Shown here piece after piece: positions 15,484 to 24,552 of a DNA stretch of 48,180 nucleotides. The stretch is from the NCBI GenBank assembly GCA_964473895.1, contig CAYYRE010000005.1:1-48180 (forward strand), given 5' to 3'. Position 1 is the first letter of the stretch, and each line of letters begins with the position of its first letter. Under the pieces are notes generated by a model that searched no databases, was not told the DNA's origin, and saw nothing but the letters and a program-made list of their open reading frames with translations. This stretch comes from Sulfidibacterium sp964473895 (GTDB taxonomy: Bacteria; Bacteroidota; Bacteroidia; Bacteroidales; F082). The position numbers were made by a program, and so were the translations under genes.

Positions 15484-15831
15484 ATGCATGAAATGTCCAT
15501 CGTTATGAGCATCCTCGACACGGTTGAAACCGAACGCCTCCGGCACTCGGCTGACGAGGTCGAAAGTATTGAACTGGACATTGGCGTGCTTTCGGGTGTG
15601 GAAATGGAAGCCTTTTATTTTGCCTGGGAAGCCGGTGTAAAGAAAACACTGCTTGAAAACAGCTCCCTCACGGTAAACCGTCCGGAAGCAAAAGCCAAAT
15701 GTGTTGATTGCGGCAAATTTTTTATTGCCCAAACCAGTTTTGATCCTTGTCCGTATTGCGGAAACCCGTTTTGTGAAATCGTCTCGGGCAAAGAATTAAA
15801 AGTGAAGCGTATTGTATTTTTAAAAAATTAA
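15484..15831 (+). CDS. hypA: Hydrogenase nickel metallochaperone HypA
   Basis: A 115-residue nickel-delivery protein. The start at 15484 gives MHEMS, where His2 is the family nickel ligand; the nine-codon upstream extension of the frame would bury it. The zinc site has C73, C76, C89 and C92 (CVDC ... CPYC). It works with HypB, whose gene follows after 13 bp, to insert nickel into HoxH after the Fe(CN)2CO unit is in place. Confidence 0.95.
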   Translation: MHEMSIVMSILDTVETERLRHSADEVESIELDIGVLSGVEMEAFYFAWEAGVKKTLLENSSLTVNRPEAKAKCVDCGKFFIAQTSFDPCPYCGNPFCEIVSGKELKVKRIVFLKN

Positions 15832-15844
15832 AATCTGTAGCATT

Positions 15845-16666
15845 ATGTGTATGACATGCGGATGCGGCGACATCCCCGAAAACAAAGTTTTGATTGCCAA
15901 ACCGGGAGAAATAACACCGGACGGACTTTCGGTAAAACAATCACATCACGAACATTCCCATACGCACACACACCCACACGGACATTCACACGCGCACCAC
16001 AGCCATACCAAAACCGTTGTGGAACTGGAACAGGACATCTTACAAAACAACAATATGGTGGCCATGCAAAACCGCGGGTTTTTCGAAGCAAGAAACATCC
16101 TTGCCCTCAACCTGGTCAGTTCCCCGGGATCCGGAAAAACCACCTTTTTGGAAAAAACGCTCTCCGACTTGAAACAGGAAATCCCGTTTTATATTATCGA
16201 AGGCGACCAGCAAACCTTTCAGGATGCACAACGTATTGAAGCGTTAAATACCCCTGTTGTCCAAATCAATACCGGCCAGGGGTGCCATCTGGACAGCGAC
16301 ATGGTGCACAAAGCCGTCAAAAAGTTAAACCCGTCGGAGGGATCGGTGGTGATGATCGAAAATGTGGGCAACCTGGTATGTCCTGCATTGTTCGATTTGG
16401 GCGAAAATTTCCGTATCGTTCTCATCAGCGTCACCGAAGGCGACGACAAACCCATTAAATATCCCGACATGTTCCAATCGGCCCATCTGTGTATTATCAA
16501 CAAAACAGACCTGCTTCCCTATGTTCAATTCGACGTGGCAAAGGCCAAAGAGTATGCCCTGCGTGTGAACCACCATTTGCAATTCTTTGAAGTTTCGGCC
16601 ACCACGGGCGAAGGAATGGAAAGCTGGTACGCATGGCTGAAAGAACAAAGAGCCGGCAAGATATGA
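15845..16666 (+). CDS. hypB: Hydrogenase nickel-insertion GTPase HypB
   Basis: A 273-residue GTPase. It has the N-terminal high-affinity nickel motif (MCMTCGCG; C2, C5, C7), a histidine-rich stretch with 12 His in residues 34-54 that can store nickel, the P-loop SSPGSGKTT (92-100), ENVGNLVCP at the metal/switch region and NKTD for guanine recognition. The length is typical of His-rich HypB forms. It is the last gene of the hox operon. The next gene has its own promoter-like box about 40 bp downstream. Confidence 0.97.
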   Translation: MCMTCGCGDIPENKVLIAKPGEITPDGLSVKQSHHEHSHTHTHPHGHSHAHHSHTKTVVELEQDILQNNNMVAMQNRGFFEARNILALNLVSSPGSGKTTFLEKTLSDLKQEIPFYIIEGDQQTFQDAQRIEALNTPVVQINTGQGCHLDSDMVHKAVKKLNPSEGSVVMIENVGNLVCPALFDLGENFRIVLISVTEGDDKPIKYPDMFQSAHLCIINKTDLLPYVQFDVAKAKEYALRVNHHLQFFEVSATTGEGMESWYAWLKEQRAGKI

Positions 16667-16706
16667 ATTAACGGTCCGAAACAACAACTTTTCGATAAAA
16701 ACGTTT

Positions 16707-16713
16707 TACTTTG
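16707..16713 (+). promoter_or_regulatory. Possible -7 box ahead of the glycosidase gene
   Basis: TACTTTG is a one-base-short form of TAnnTTTG, 12 bp ahead of the ATG at 16726. The leader would be very short, so the call is weak. Confidence 0.25.
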
Positions 16714-16725
16714 CGAAACAAAAAG

Positions 16726-18897
16726 ATGTGCATGGGCAAACGTTTTTTCTTTATCTTGCTTTTTTCGGTTTTTTCCCTTTCGCTGTTTTCCCAAAAGTGG
16801 AAGCCTGATGCCGGTCTTGTAAAGCCTTATCCTGCAAAATTAACGGCCAGTTCAGGCCAAAACCTACCAAATATCAACGATGGAGACCCTCATACTTTTT
16901 TTGAGTCGGGCAGCCCGCTTCCCCAAAATTATATCCGGCGTGCCGATCTAAATTATTTCCTTGGCAAACAAAATTTTACCATTTTGTCGGGGCCGGATGT
17001 CTCCCAAGCGTTCGATGGCCACACCGACACCCACATCACGGCTGCTACCCGGCCGCTGGTTATAAAACTCCGGCCGGCCGTTTCGTTGCTCTTGCTGAGC
17101 GTAAAAGCCGATGTCCGGGATACGCTGTTCGTATTATTTGAAACCGAAAGCCACCAAATGTACCGGTTTCAATACCTTGTCTCTGAAAAGTTTCAAATCA
17201 AAGAATATCCTTTGAAAAAGATGGGGAAAATCATCTCACTCCGTTTCGAAAGTAAAAAACCTTACACCCTTTACGAAGTAGCGGCACTACGCCGCAAGCC
17301 CGTTGAATATGTCATTTTCGATTACGGCCGTCCGGTGGATATCGGATGGATCAGCAGCCGGCAACTCAACAGCGGTGCAGTAACCGGCATCAGGGTGTGG
17401 GCCGGCAACGACAAAAAACACTGGCAACCTGTTATCAGACTTAACCCCCGGGCCATCCCTTTGTTGCAAACCCCATTAAAAAAACCGGTAATCACCCGCT
17501 ATTTAAAAATTACATTCACCCTTATGGCACGTGATTACCAAAAAGCGGTCCTTTGGGAATTTGCTGCATACAACCGGTACGGTCCATACGGCCCGCCGCC
17601 GGCAGCCCACCCCTCCTACTATACTTTTGCACAAGCTTTCGGTATCAACACGGTTTGGGGATGGGGCTACAGTGTGTATTCCGACCGTCTGAAACCGGGT
17701 ACCGGACCGCAAAAGTTCATTGCCGTGAGCCGAAATGTCCGCAGTTACGAACGGCTCGACTGGGATATGAAACGTCCCCAACAGCCCCCCGATTTCGATA
17801 AAATGGCCTCGGGAGCCGGAACTCCGGCCAAGCCCTGGCTGAACTGGGACCGCGAGTACGGAAACTGGAAACAAAACGGGTTTCGAATTGACATCACCCT
17901 GGCATTTAAACAGGACAACTTCCCCGATACCTTATGGAAAAATCCTTACCGTGAAGCCTTTGCTTTTGGAAAGGCTTATGCCAACCATTTTTTTCGTCAC
18001 AAGCACCTTGTCAGCATGGTGGAAATCGGCAACGAACCATGGAATTACAAAAGTCAAACCTATCGCAGGATACTGGCAGGCATGTCGGCGGGCATGAAAT
18101 CCGTTTCTACCGTTCCCGTTCTGCCTTGTGCCGTCCAGGCCTATGCCCCGCAAAAAGACGACAAGGATTACATTGCGCATTATGTGGATGCTTCTTCCGC
18201 CAAAGAGATTGACGGACTCAATACGCACATATATTCCTACGTTTTTCAGGAAGATGGAAAACGAAAAGCCGTTAACCCCGAAGATCCGCGCTCACAGGTA
18301 TGGGCCATGGCCAACCTGCTCCGTTTTCGCGATGCCAATTTGCCTGGCAAACCGGTGTATGTCACAGAATTCGGTTACGACAGCAACGGAGGCGGTGAAA
18401 ACTGTACCCATTCCGAGTGTGTCCCCGAAAAAGTACAAGCCATTTACGGGATTCGTATGGCCATGATCCTGTGGCGCTTGGGTGCCCGTCAGTTCTACTG
18501 GTATTACTTTGCCAATGTGGCTTACGATTCGTTTATGCACAACCGGTCGGGGCTTTGCGGCTCCTATAATACCGGATTTCGCAAAAAAGCATCATTTGGC
18601 GCTTTTGCCTTTCTGCAACAACAAATCGGCCCCTATCGTTTCGATAAAGTCATACGGGAAAACCATGAAGTGTATGCCTATCTGTTAAAAGATCCCCGGT
18701 CGGAAAAAAAGATTGTCATTGCCTGGAGACCCACTGCCAGTGAGCACTTTGCACAAAAGAAGATACTGTTTCCTATCCCCGGAAAAGTTCAACAGGTAAT
18801 TTCCGTTTTGGAAAACCGGCGACTCTCTTTCATCCGGAAAAATGGAAAAATCATGTTACCATTGTCTGGTGAACCTGTTTTGATACGGCTGGAATAA
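16726..18897 (+). CDS. Exported clan GH-A-like glycosidase with discoidin-like domain
   Basis: A protein of about 723 residues with a signal peptide (..FFFILLFSVFSLSLFSQ). The N-terminal half carries beta-sandwich segments resembling F5/8 type C (discoidin) modules; the one around SRQLNSGAVTGIRVWAGND, with 'HWQPVIRL', is the clearest. A TIM-barrel catalytic domain follows. EIGNEP (acid/base Glu near residue 437) and YVTEFGYDS (nucleophile Glu near 548), about 111 residues apart, fit a retaining clan GH-A glycosidase. I cannot choose a CAZy family, and no partner SusC/SusD genes are present. ATG 16726 or 16732 are both possible starts. The frame opens earlier only from a TTG inside the promoter-like box. 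Confidence 0.7.
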   Translation: MCMGKRFFFILLFSVFSLSLFSQKWKPDAGLVKPYPAKLTASSGQNLPNINDGDPHTFFESGSPLPQNYIRRADLNYFLGKQNFTILSGPDVSQAFDGHTDTHITAATRPLVIKLRPAVSLLLLSVKADVRDTLFVLFETESHQMYRFQYLVSEKFQIKEYPLKKMGKIISLRFESKKPYTLYEVAALRRKPVEYVIFDYGRPVDIGWISSRQLNSGAVTGIRVWAGNDKKHWQPVIRLNPRAIPLLQTPLKKPVITRYLKITFTLMARDYQKAVLWEFAAYNRYGPYGPPPAAHPSYYTFAQAFGINTVWGWGYSVYSDRLKPGTGPQKFIAVSRNVRSYERLDWDMKRPQQPPDFDKMASGAGTPAKPWLNWDREYGNWKQNGFRIDITLAFKQDNFPDTLWKNPYREAFAFGKAYANHFFRHKHLVSMVEIGNEPWNYKSQTYRRILAGMSAGMKSVSTVPVLPCAVQAYAPQKDDKDYIAHYVDASSAKEIDGLNTHIYSYVFQEDGKRKAVNPEDPRSQVWAMANLLRFRDANLPGKPVYVTEFGYDSNGGGENCTHSECVPEKVQAIYGIRMAMILWRLGARQFYWYYFANVAYDSFMHNRSGLCGSYNTGFRKKASFGAFAFLQQQIGPYRFDKVIRENHEVYAYLLKDPRSEKKIVIAWRPTASEHFAQKKILFPIPGKVQQVISVLENRRLSFIRKNGKIMLPLSGEPVLIRLE

Positions 18898-19028
18898 CAA
18901 CAACACAAAAGAAGACGCCGTTTTTTCAATGAAATTTAAAAAAACAGGGCGTACGGTCGCCATAATATTACTTCGATAAGCAAGACAAGTTTTTTCTGTG
19001 AAAGGGTTATCAAATCGGCACGATTCAC

Positions 19029-19036
19029 TATTTTTG
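19029..19036 (+). promoter_or_regulatory. Probable -7 box of the S9 peptidase promoter
   Basis: TATTTTTG matches TAnnTTTG exactly, 24 bp ahead of the ATG at 19061. No good -33 TTTG is visible. Confidence 0.45.
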
Positions 19037-19060
19037 TGGTTCAAAAAAACATTCGTTCCC

Positions 19061-21142
19061 ATGAAAAAAATACTTTTATTTTTTCTACTGACCCTGTGGA
19101 TGGGTTCCCCTCTGTTTAGCCAGCAAAAGACCGCTTTGATTGAAAAGCCGCACCTTAAACTCTCCAGCGACATCATGACACCGGAAGTTCTATGGTCGTT
19201 CGGAAGGTTAAGCGATCCGCAACTTTCGCCTGATGGAAAGACGTTGGTTTACGGTGTAACCTACTACAGCAAAGTACAAAACAAAGGAAACCGCGAACTT
19301 TACCGTATTGATACCGATGGGAAGAACCTCCGGCAACTCACCCGCACGGCTACCGGCGAGTACAATGCCCAATGGCGTCCCGATGGAAAAAAAATCGGAT
19401 TTCTTTCTGCGCGAAGCGGCTCCATGCAAATTTGGGAGATGAACCCCGATGGTTCCGACCCGGTTCAAATCAGCCGGTTCAAAAACGGCATTACCGGATT
19501 CAAATATTCGCCTGACGGAAAAAAGATCCTTTTTACCGCTGAAGTCAAGCTGGACACGACTCCCCGCGACATGTACCCCGACCTGCCCAAAACCACCGGC
19601 CGCCTCTACCACGATTTGATGTACCGGCACTGGGATACCTGGGTTGATACCTACAGCCATGTTTTCGTTGCCGATTATGACGGGTCTTCCCTGAAAAACA
19701 TTACCGATATTATGAAAGGTGAGCCCTACCAATGTCCGTTGAAACCTTTCGGCGGCATGGAACAAATCAACTGGACTCCCGATTCGAAGACCATTGCTTA
19801 CACCTGCCGTAAACTGAAAGGACTGGCTTACACCCTTTCCACCAATTCGGACATTTACTTTTACCATCTCGATGACAAAACCACACAAAACATGACCAAA
19901 GGCATGATGGGTTACGATGTGGCTCCTGTTTTTTCGCCCGATGGCCGGTACATGGCATGGGAAAGTATGCAACGCGATGGTTATGAATCAGATAAAAACC
20001 GTTTGTTTATCATGGATTTGAAAACCGGTAAAAAAACCGATTACACCAAGAATTTTGACCAAAATGCCCATGGTTTGGTCTGGAGCCAAAACGGAAGATA
20101 TGTCTATTTTATCAGCGACTGGCACGCTTCGGATGATATTTACCGGCTGGATGTCAAAAAAGACAAAATCACCAAAATTACCGAAGGCATTCACGATTAC
20201 ACAGGCGTTATTCCGGCAGGCAAAACGTTGTACGCTACCCGGATGAGCATGTCGAAACCCACGGAGATTTATGCGGTGAATGCCAAAAACGGCATTGCGC
20301 GTGAAGTGACCTTTACCAACAAGGAACTTATGAACCAGCTGACCATGGGGAAAGTGGAAAAACGTTGGATCAAAACAACCGATGGAAAGCAAGAGCTGAC
20401 ATGGGTCATTTATCCGCCCCATTTCGATCCCGACAAGAAATATCCGGCGCTGCTCTATTGCCAGGGAGGCCCGCAAAGTACGGTCAGCCAGTTTTGGTCG
20501 TACCGCTGGAATTTCCAAATGATGGCAGCCAACGGATACATTGTGGTAGCTCCCAACCGGCGCGGACTACCGGGTTTCGGCACAAAATGGAACGAAGAAA
20601 TCAGCGGCCATTACGGCGGACAGGTTATGAAAGACTATTTCAGCGCCATCGATTCCCTGAAAAAAGAACCCTACATCGACGAAAACCGGTTAGGCGCGGT
20701 GGGCGCTTCTTTCGGCGGATTTTCGATATATTGGCTTGCCGGACATAACCTGGACCACCGCTTCAAAGCGTTTATTGCTCACGATGGCTTCTTCGACATG
20801 CGCTCCATGTACCTCGAAACCGATGAAATGTGGTTTGTTAACTGGGATTTCGGCGGTCCGTTCTGGGATAAAAACAACAAAGTCGCCCAACACAATTACG
20901 CCACCGCTTCCCCCAGCAATTTTGTTCAAAACTGGAATACCCCCATTTTGGTGGTTCACTCCCAGCTGGATTACAGGATTCCGGTCACCCAAGGCATGCA
21001 GGCCTTCGATGCCGCCATATTGTTGCATGTTCCGGCCGAATTCCTTTATTTCCCCGATGAAAACCATTGGGTACTTAAACCGCAAAATGGTATTTTGTGG
21101 CAACGCACCTTTTTCAAATGGCTGGATAAATGGCTGAAATAA
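19061..21142 (+). CDS. S9 family prolyl-oligopeptidase-like exopeptidase, exported
   Basis: A 693-residue serine peptidase with a signal peptide (MKKILLFFLLTLWMGSPLFSQ). The N-terminal beta-propeller contains WD40/PD40-like repeats such as LSPDGKTLVY, WRPDGKKIGFLS and YSPDGKKILFT. The C-terminal alpha/beta-hydrolase domain has the triad S550 (GASFGG), D637 (QLDYRIP) and H669 (DENHW). It probably removes dipeptides or oligopeptides in the periplasm, as in acylaminoacyl-peptidase/DPP groups of S9, which are abundant in proteolytic Bacteroidota. ATG 19061 was chosen because it starts the signal peptide and follows a clear -7 box. The precise bond specificity cannot be read. Confidence 0.9.
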   Translation: MKKILLFFLLTLWMGSPLFSQQKTALIEKPHLKLSSDIMTPEVLWSFGRLSDPQLSPDGKTLVYGVTYYSKVQNKGNRELYRIDTDGKNLRQLTRTATGEYNAQWRPDGKKIGFLSARSGSMQIWEMNPDGSDPVQISRFKNGITGFKYSPDGKKILFTAEVKLDTTPRDMYPDLPKTTGRLYHDLMYRHWDTWVDTYSHVFVADYDGSSLKNITDIMKGEPYQCPLKPFGGMEQINWTPDSKTIAYTCRKLKGLAYTLSTNSDIYFYHLDDKTTQNMTKGMMGYDVAPVFSPDGRYMAWESMQRDGYESDKNRLFIMDLKTGKKTDYTKNFDQNAHGLVWSQNGRYVYFISDWHASDDIYRLDVKKDKITKITEGIHDYTGVIPAGKTLYATRMSMSKPTEIYAVNAKNGIAREVTFTNKELMNQLTMGKVEKRWIKTTDGKQELTWVIYPPHFDPDKKYPALLYCQGGPQSTVSQFWSYRWNFQMMAANGYIVVAPNRRGLPGFGTKWNEEISGHYGGQVMKDYFSAIDSLKKEPYIDENRLGAVGASFGGFSIYWLAGHNLDHRFKAFIAHDGFFDMRSMYLETDEMWFVNWDFGGPFWDKNNKVAQHNYATASPSNFVQNWNTPILVVHSQLDYRIPVTQGMQAFDAAILLHVPAEFLYFPDENHWVLKPQNGILWQRTFFKWLDKWLK

Positions 21143-21181
21143 TGGAAACAAAACATTCATCTTAAAACAAACGGAGTAAAA

Positions 21182-22144
21182 ATGAAATTTCGTTTTTTGG
21201 TGTGGGCAGGATGCCTTTTACCGTTATTTTTGGCAGCCGCCACCCCCACGGATTCGATTCCGGAGAAAAAAGCAGATACGACGAAACCCTGGAAATACAC
21301 GGGACGATATGCCATAATGCTGAACCAAATCAGCTTTCAAAACTGGGCTGCCGGAGGCGAAAGTTCCCTGTCGGGAAGGGCTTCGGTGGATTATCACCTC
21401 GTTTACAAAAAGGATAAATTTTCGTTCGACCATTCGGCCCATTTGGCCTATGGCATGGTCGGTTATTTCCACAAAAGAGTACAAAAAACAGATGACAAAA
21501 TCGACCTCCTGTTTGGGGTGTCCAGCCAGTTTTCCAAAAAATGGTACTTTACCAGCATCGTTTCTTTCAAAACCCAATTTTCCAAAGGATATAAAAACCC
21601 GGATTTTACCCATGAAATTTCCGATTTTATGGCTCCCGGATACCTGACCGTATCCATTGGATTCCGGTACAAAGCCAAAAAGAATTTCGAGCTTTTTATG
21701 AGTCCCCTGGCGGGCAAAGTAACTTTTGTACTCAACCAATACCTGGCCAACCAAGGCGCATACGGGGTAAAAAAAGCAGTGACGGACTCCTTGGGGAATG
21801 TACTCATTCCCGGAGAACGGACTGCCGGTCAGCTCGGCATCAATATCCTGAGCAGTTACCAGGCTTCTATTATGAAAAACATTCTCTTTAAGACACGGAT
21901 CAACCTTTACAATAATTACCTTGAAGAGGAGCCTTCCAAACGGTGGCAGATCGATATGGACTGGAACAACGAGTTGTCATTCAAGATTAACAAATATTTT
22001 TCCACTATTTTTTTGGTGCAGTTAAAATACGACCCGAATGCCCTCTTTCCGGTGTACGATGACAACCATGAGGTGATCGACCAAAAAAGCAAATTGCAAT
22101 GGAAACAGTCGCTCGGCGTAAGCTTTTTATACAGCATTCAATAA
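21182..22144 (+). CDS. DUF3078 domain-containing envelope protein
   Basis: A 320-residue protein with a signal peptide (MKFRFLVWAGCLLPLFLAAA) and the conserved start of the DUF3078 region, NQISFQNWAAGGESSLSG. Repeated amphipathic strands follow, ending in LGVSFLYSIQ, consistent with an outer-membrane beta-barrel. The family is confined to Bacteroidota and has no assigned function that I know. It is 39 bp after the S9 peptidase gene on the same strand and may be cotranscribed. Confidence 0.78.
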   Translation: MKFRFLVWAGCLLPLFLAAATPTDSIPEKKADTTKPWKYTGRYAIMLNQISFQNWAAGGESSLSGRASVDYHLVYKKDKFSFDHSAHLAYGMVGYFHKRVQKTDDKIDLLFGVSSQFSKKWYFTSIVSFKTQFSKGYKNPDFTHEISDFMAPGYLTVSIGFRYKAKKNFELFMSPLAGKVTFVLNQYLANQGAYGVKKAVTDSLGNVLIPGERTAGQLGINILSSYQASIMKNILFKTRINLYNNYLEEEPSKRWQIDMDWNNELSFKINKYFSTIFLVQLKYDPNALFPVYDDNHEVIDQKSKLQWKQSLGVSFLYSIQ

Positions 22145-22168
22145 CACAAGGTGTTTTCCAGTTTTTTT

Positions 22169-22176
22169 TATCTTTG
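22169..22176 (+). promoter_or_regulatory. Probable -7 box of the ugd promoter
   Basis: TATCTTTG, an exact TAnnTTTG match, 31 bp ahead of the ugd ATG. Confidence 0.45.
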
Positions 22177-22207
22177 AGAATTCTTTAAAACAACAAAAAA
22201 TAAAATT

Positions 22208-23542
22208 ATGAAAATAGTCATGGTAGGCACAGGATACGTCGGATTGGTAACCGGCTCCTGTTTTGCCGAAGTGGGCATCGATGTTACCTGTGTGGATATC
22301 GATCAGCAAAAGATCGAAAACCTGAACAAAGGCATATTACCGATTTACGAACCCGGCTTAGAAGAGCTGGTGAAAAGAAATACTGAAAAAGGCCGGTTGA
22401 AATTCAGCACCCGTCTGGCAGAGAACCTGGAAGGTGCCGATGTGGTTTTCGGTGCGGTGGGCACCCCACCGGACGAAGACGGCAGTGCCGACCTGAAATA
22501 TGTGTTGGCAGTGGCGCGTGAAGTGGGCCAAAACATGAACAATTACCTGCTCATGGTCACCAAAAGTACCGTACCGGTGGGGACAGCCGAAAAAGTCAGG
22601 GCAGCCATTCAGCAGGAATTGGACAAACGGGGTGTGGATATCCCTTTTGACGTGGCCTCCAACCCCGAATTCCTGAAAGAAGGAGCCGCCGTGGACGACT
22701 TCTTAAAACCTGACCGTATTGTGGTGGGGGTGGATTCGGAGAAAGCCAAAAAAATTATGGACCGGTTGTATAAACCCTTTACCATGAACGGCCACCCGGT
22801 AATTTTTATGGATATTGTTTCGGCCGAAATGACCAAATATGCTGCCAATGCCATGTTGGCTACCAAGATCAGTTTTATGAACGACATTGCCAACCTGTGT
22901 GAAATTGTGGGTGCCGATGTGAATGCCGTACGGAAAGGCATCGGTTCAGACCGCCGTATCGGCCCCTATTTTATTTACCCCGGTACGGGTTATGGCGGCT
23001 CCTGTTTCCCCAAAGATGTGAAAGCCCTTATCCGGACGGCAGATGAACACGGATACGACATGGAAGTGCTGAAAGCGGTGGAAAATGTGAACGAAAGACA
23101 GAAAAGCGTATTATTTGCCAAAGCCAAAACCTATTTTAACGGCGAATTAAAGGGAAAAACATTTGCCCTCTGGGGCCTTGCCTTTAAACCGCAAACCGAT
23201 GACATGCGGGAAGCCCCTTCGTTGGTGATTATTCAAAAACTACTGGAAGCCGGCGCCAAAGTAAAAGCTTATGACCCCGTAGCCATGAAAGAAGCCAAAC
23301 GTATTTTGGGTGATTCGGTGGAACTGATTGAAGACCAATATGAAGTGCTTATTGATGCCGACGGTCTTTTTGTGGTCACCGAATGGCCCGAGTTCAAGTT
23401 CCCGAACCTGAAAATTCTGGACCGGCTCCTCAAAGGCAAAGTTATTTTTGACGGACGGAATATTTACAACCCCGAAGACATGGCCGAAGCGGGTTTTGAT
23501 TACTTCGGCATTGGACGAAACAACAAGAAAATATCATTTTAA
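22208..23542 (+). CDS. ugd: UDP-glucose 6-dehydrogenase
   Basis: A 444-residue enzyme that oxidises UDP-glucose to UDP-glucuronate with two NAD+. It has the N-terminal Rossmann motif GTGYVGLVTG, the family stretch VASNPEFLKEG, the catalytic cysteine in GYGGSCFPKD, and the C-terminal UDP-binding Rossmann domain (FALWGLAFKPQTDDMREAPS). The length is normal. It is followed by an intrinsic terminator and then by the enzyme that uses its product, so the two genes form a UDP-xylose pathway with partly separate transcription. Confidence 0.95.
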   Translation: MKIVMVGTGYVGLVTGSCFAEVGIDVTCVDIDQQKIENLNKGILPIYEPGLEELVKRNTEKGRLKFSTRLAENLEGADVVFGAVGTPPDEDGSADLKYVLAVAREVGQNMNNYLLMVTKSTVPVGTAEKVRAAIQQELDKRGVDIPFDVASNPEFLKEGAAVDDFLKPDRIVVGVDSEKAKKIMDRLYKPFTMNGHPVIFMDIVSAEMTKYAANAMLATKISFMNDIANLCEIVGADVNAVRKGIGSDRRIGPYFIYPGTGYGGSCFPKDVKALIRTADEHGYDMEVLKAVENVNERQKSVLFAKAKTYFNGELKGKTFALWGLAFKPQTDDMREAPSLVIIQKLLEAGAKVKAYDPVAMKEAKRILGDSVELIEDQYEVLIDADGLFVVTEWPEFKFPNLKILDRLLKGKVIFDGRNIYNPEDMAEAGFDYFGIGRNNKKISF

Positions 23543-23549
23543 ACCGATA

Positions 23550-23588
23550 AAATCCCGGACTTTTTTCATTGTATCCGGGATTTTTTTT
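23550..23588 (+). terminator. Intrinsic terminator after ugd
   Basis: AAATCCCGGA (23550-23559) pairs perfectly with TCCGGGATTT (23574-23583), with a 14-base loop and a run of T through 23588. It ends only 13 bp before the next start codon, so it may act as partial attenuation. Confidence 0.8.
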
Positions 23589-23601
23589 AAACAGACCCCC
23601 T

Positions 23602-24552
23602 ATGAAAAGGATTTTAGTAACCGGTGGCGCCGGATTTATCGGATCGCATCTGTGCAAACGACTGCTGGATGATGGAAACGAAGTGATTTCGTTGGACAAC
23701 TATTTTACCGGACAAAAACAAAACATTGTTCCCCTCATGGACAATCCTTTTTTCGAAGTGGTACGCCATGATGTGACCAGTCCTTATTTTGTAGAAGTGG
23801 ATGAAATCTTCAACCTGGCTTGTCCGGCCTCTCCCGTTCACTACCAGTACAATCCCATCAAAACGGTAAAAACATCGGTAATGGGTGCCATCAACATGCT
23901 GGGACTGGCCAAACGGGTACGTGCCAAAATTTTGCAGGCTTCCACCAGCGAAGTTTACGGCGACCCGCAAGTTCACCCCCAAACCGAAGATTACTGGGGT
24001 CATGTCAACCCCATTGGATTGCGTTCCTGTTACGACGAAGGAAAAAGGGTGGCCGAAACATTGTTTATGAACTACCACCACCAAAACAATGTAAAAATAA
24101 AAATCATCCGCATATTCAACACCTACGGTCCCAATATGCACCCGCACGACGGGAGGGTGGTTTCCAACTTTATCATGCAAGCGCTGAAAGGACAAAACAT
24201 CACCATATACGGTGATGGACAACAAACACGAAGTTTTCAATATGTGGATGACCTGGTGGAAGGCATGTTGAAAATGATGGCCACCGGCGACGACTTCACC
24301 GGACCGGTCAACATCGGTAATCCCGGGGAATTTACCATCCTGGAACTGGCCGAAAAAGTGATCGACATGACAGGAAGCAAATCAAAAATTGTGTATCAAC
24401 CGCTTCCTTCGGATGATCCCATGCAACGTAAACCCGACATAACGTTGGCAAAAAACAAACTCGGCTGGGAACCCAAAATCCCTTTGGAAGAAGGTTTGAA
24501 AAAAACCATTGCCTATTTTGAAGACCTCATCCGGAAAAACAAAGACATTTAA
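23602..24552 (+). CDS. UDP-glucuronate decarboxylase (UDP-xylose synthase)
   Basis: A 316-residue extended short-chain dehydrogenase that converts UDP-glucuronate to UDP-xylose using bound NAD+. Features: GGAGFIGSHLC at the N-terminus, the family signature NLACPASPVHYQYNP, STSEVYGDP, and the catalytic YxxxK in SCYDEGKR, where Tyr-Asp-Glu-Gly-Lys is typical of this subfamily. The product is a sugar donor for polysaccharide or lipopolysaccharide. ATG 23602 starts the Rossmann strand; the upstream part of the frame runs through the terminator hairpin. The next gene starts directly after the stop codon. Confidence 0.93.
   Translation: MKRILVTGGAGFIGSHLCKRLLDDGNEVISLDNYFTGQKQNIVPLMDNPFFEVVRHDVTSPYFVEVDEIFNLACPASPVHYQYNPIKTVKTSVMGAINMLGLAKRVRAKILQASTSEVYGDPQVHPQTEDYWGHVNPIGLRSCYDEGKRVAETLFMNYHHQNNVKIKIIRIFNTYGPNMHPHDGRVVSNFIMQALKGQNITIYGDGQQTRSFQYVDDLVEGMLKMMATGDDFTGPVNIGNPGEFTILELAEKVIDMTGSKSKIVYQPLPSDDPMQRKPDITLAKNKLGWEPKIPLEEGLKKTIAYFEDLIRKNKDI

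Noticed and set aside
19208..19972. 254-codon minus-strand frame within the S9 peptidase gene
   Set aside because: Long only because of the codon bias of the real gene opposite; no start context or domain.
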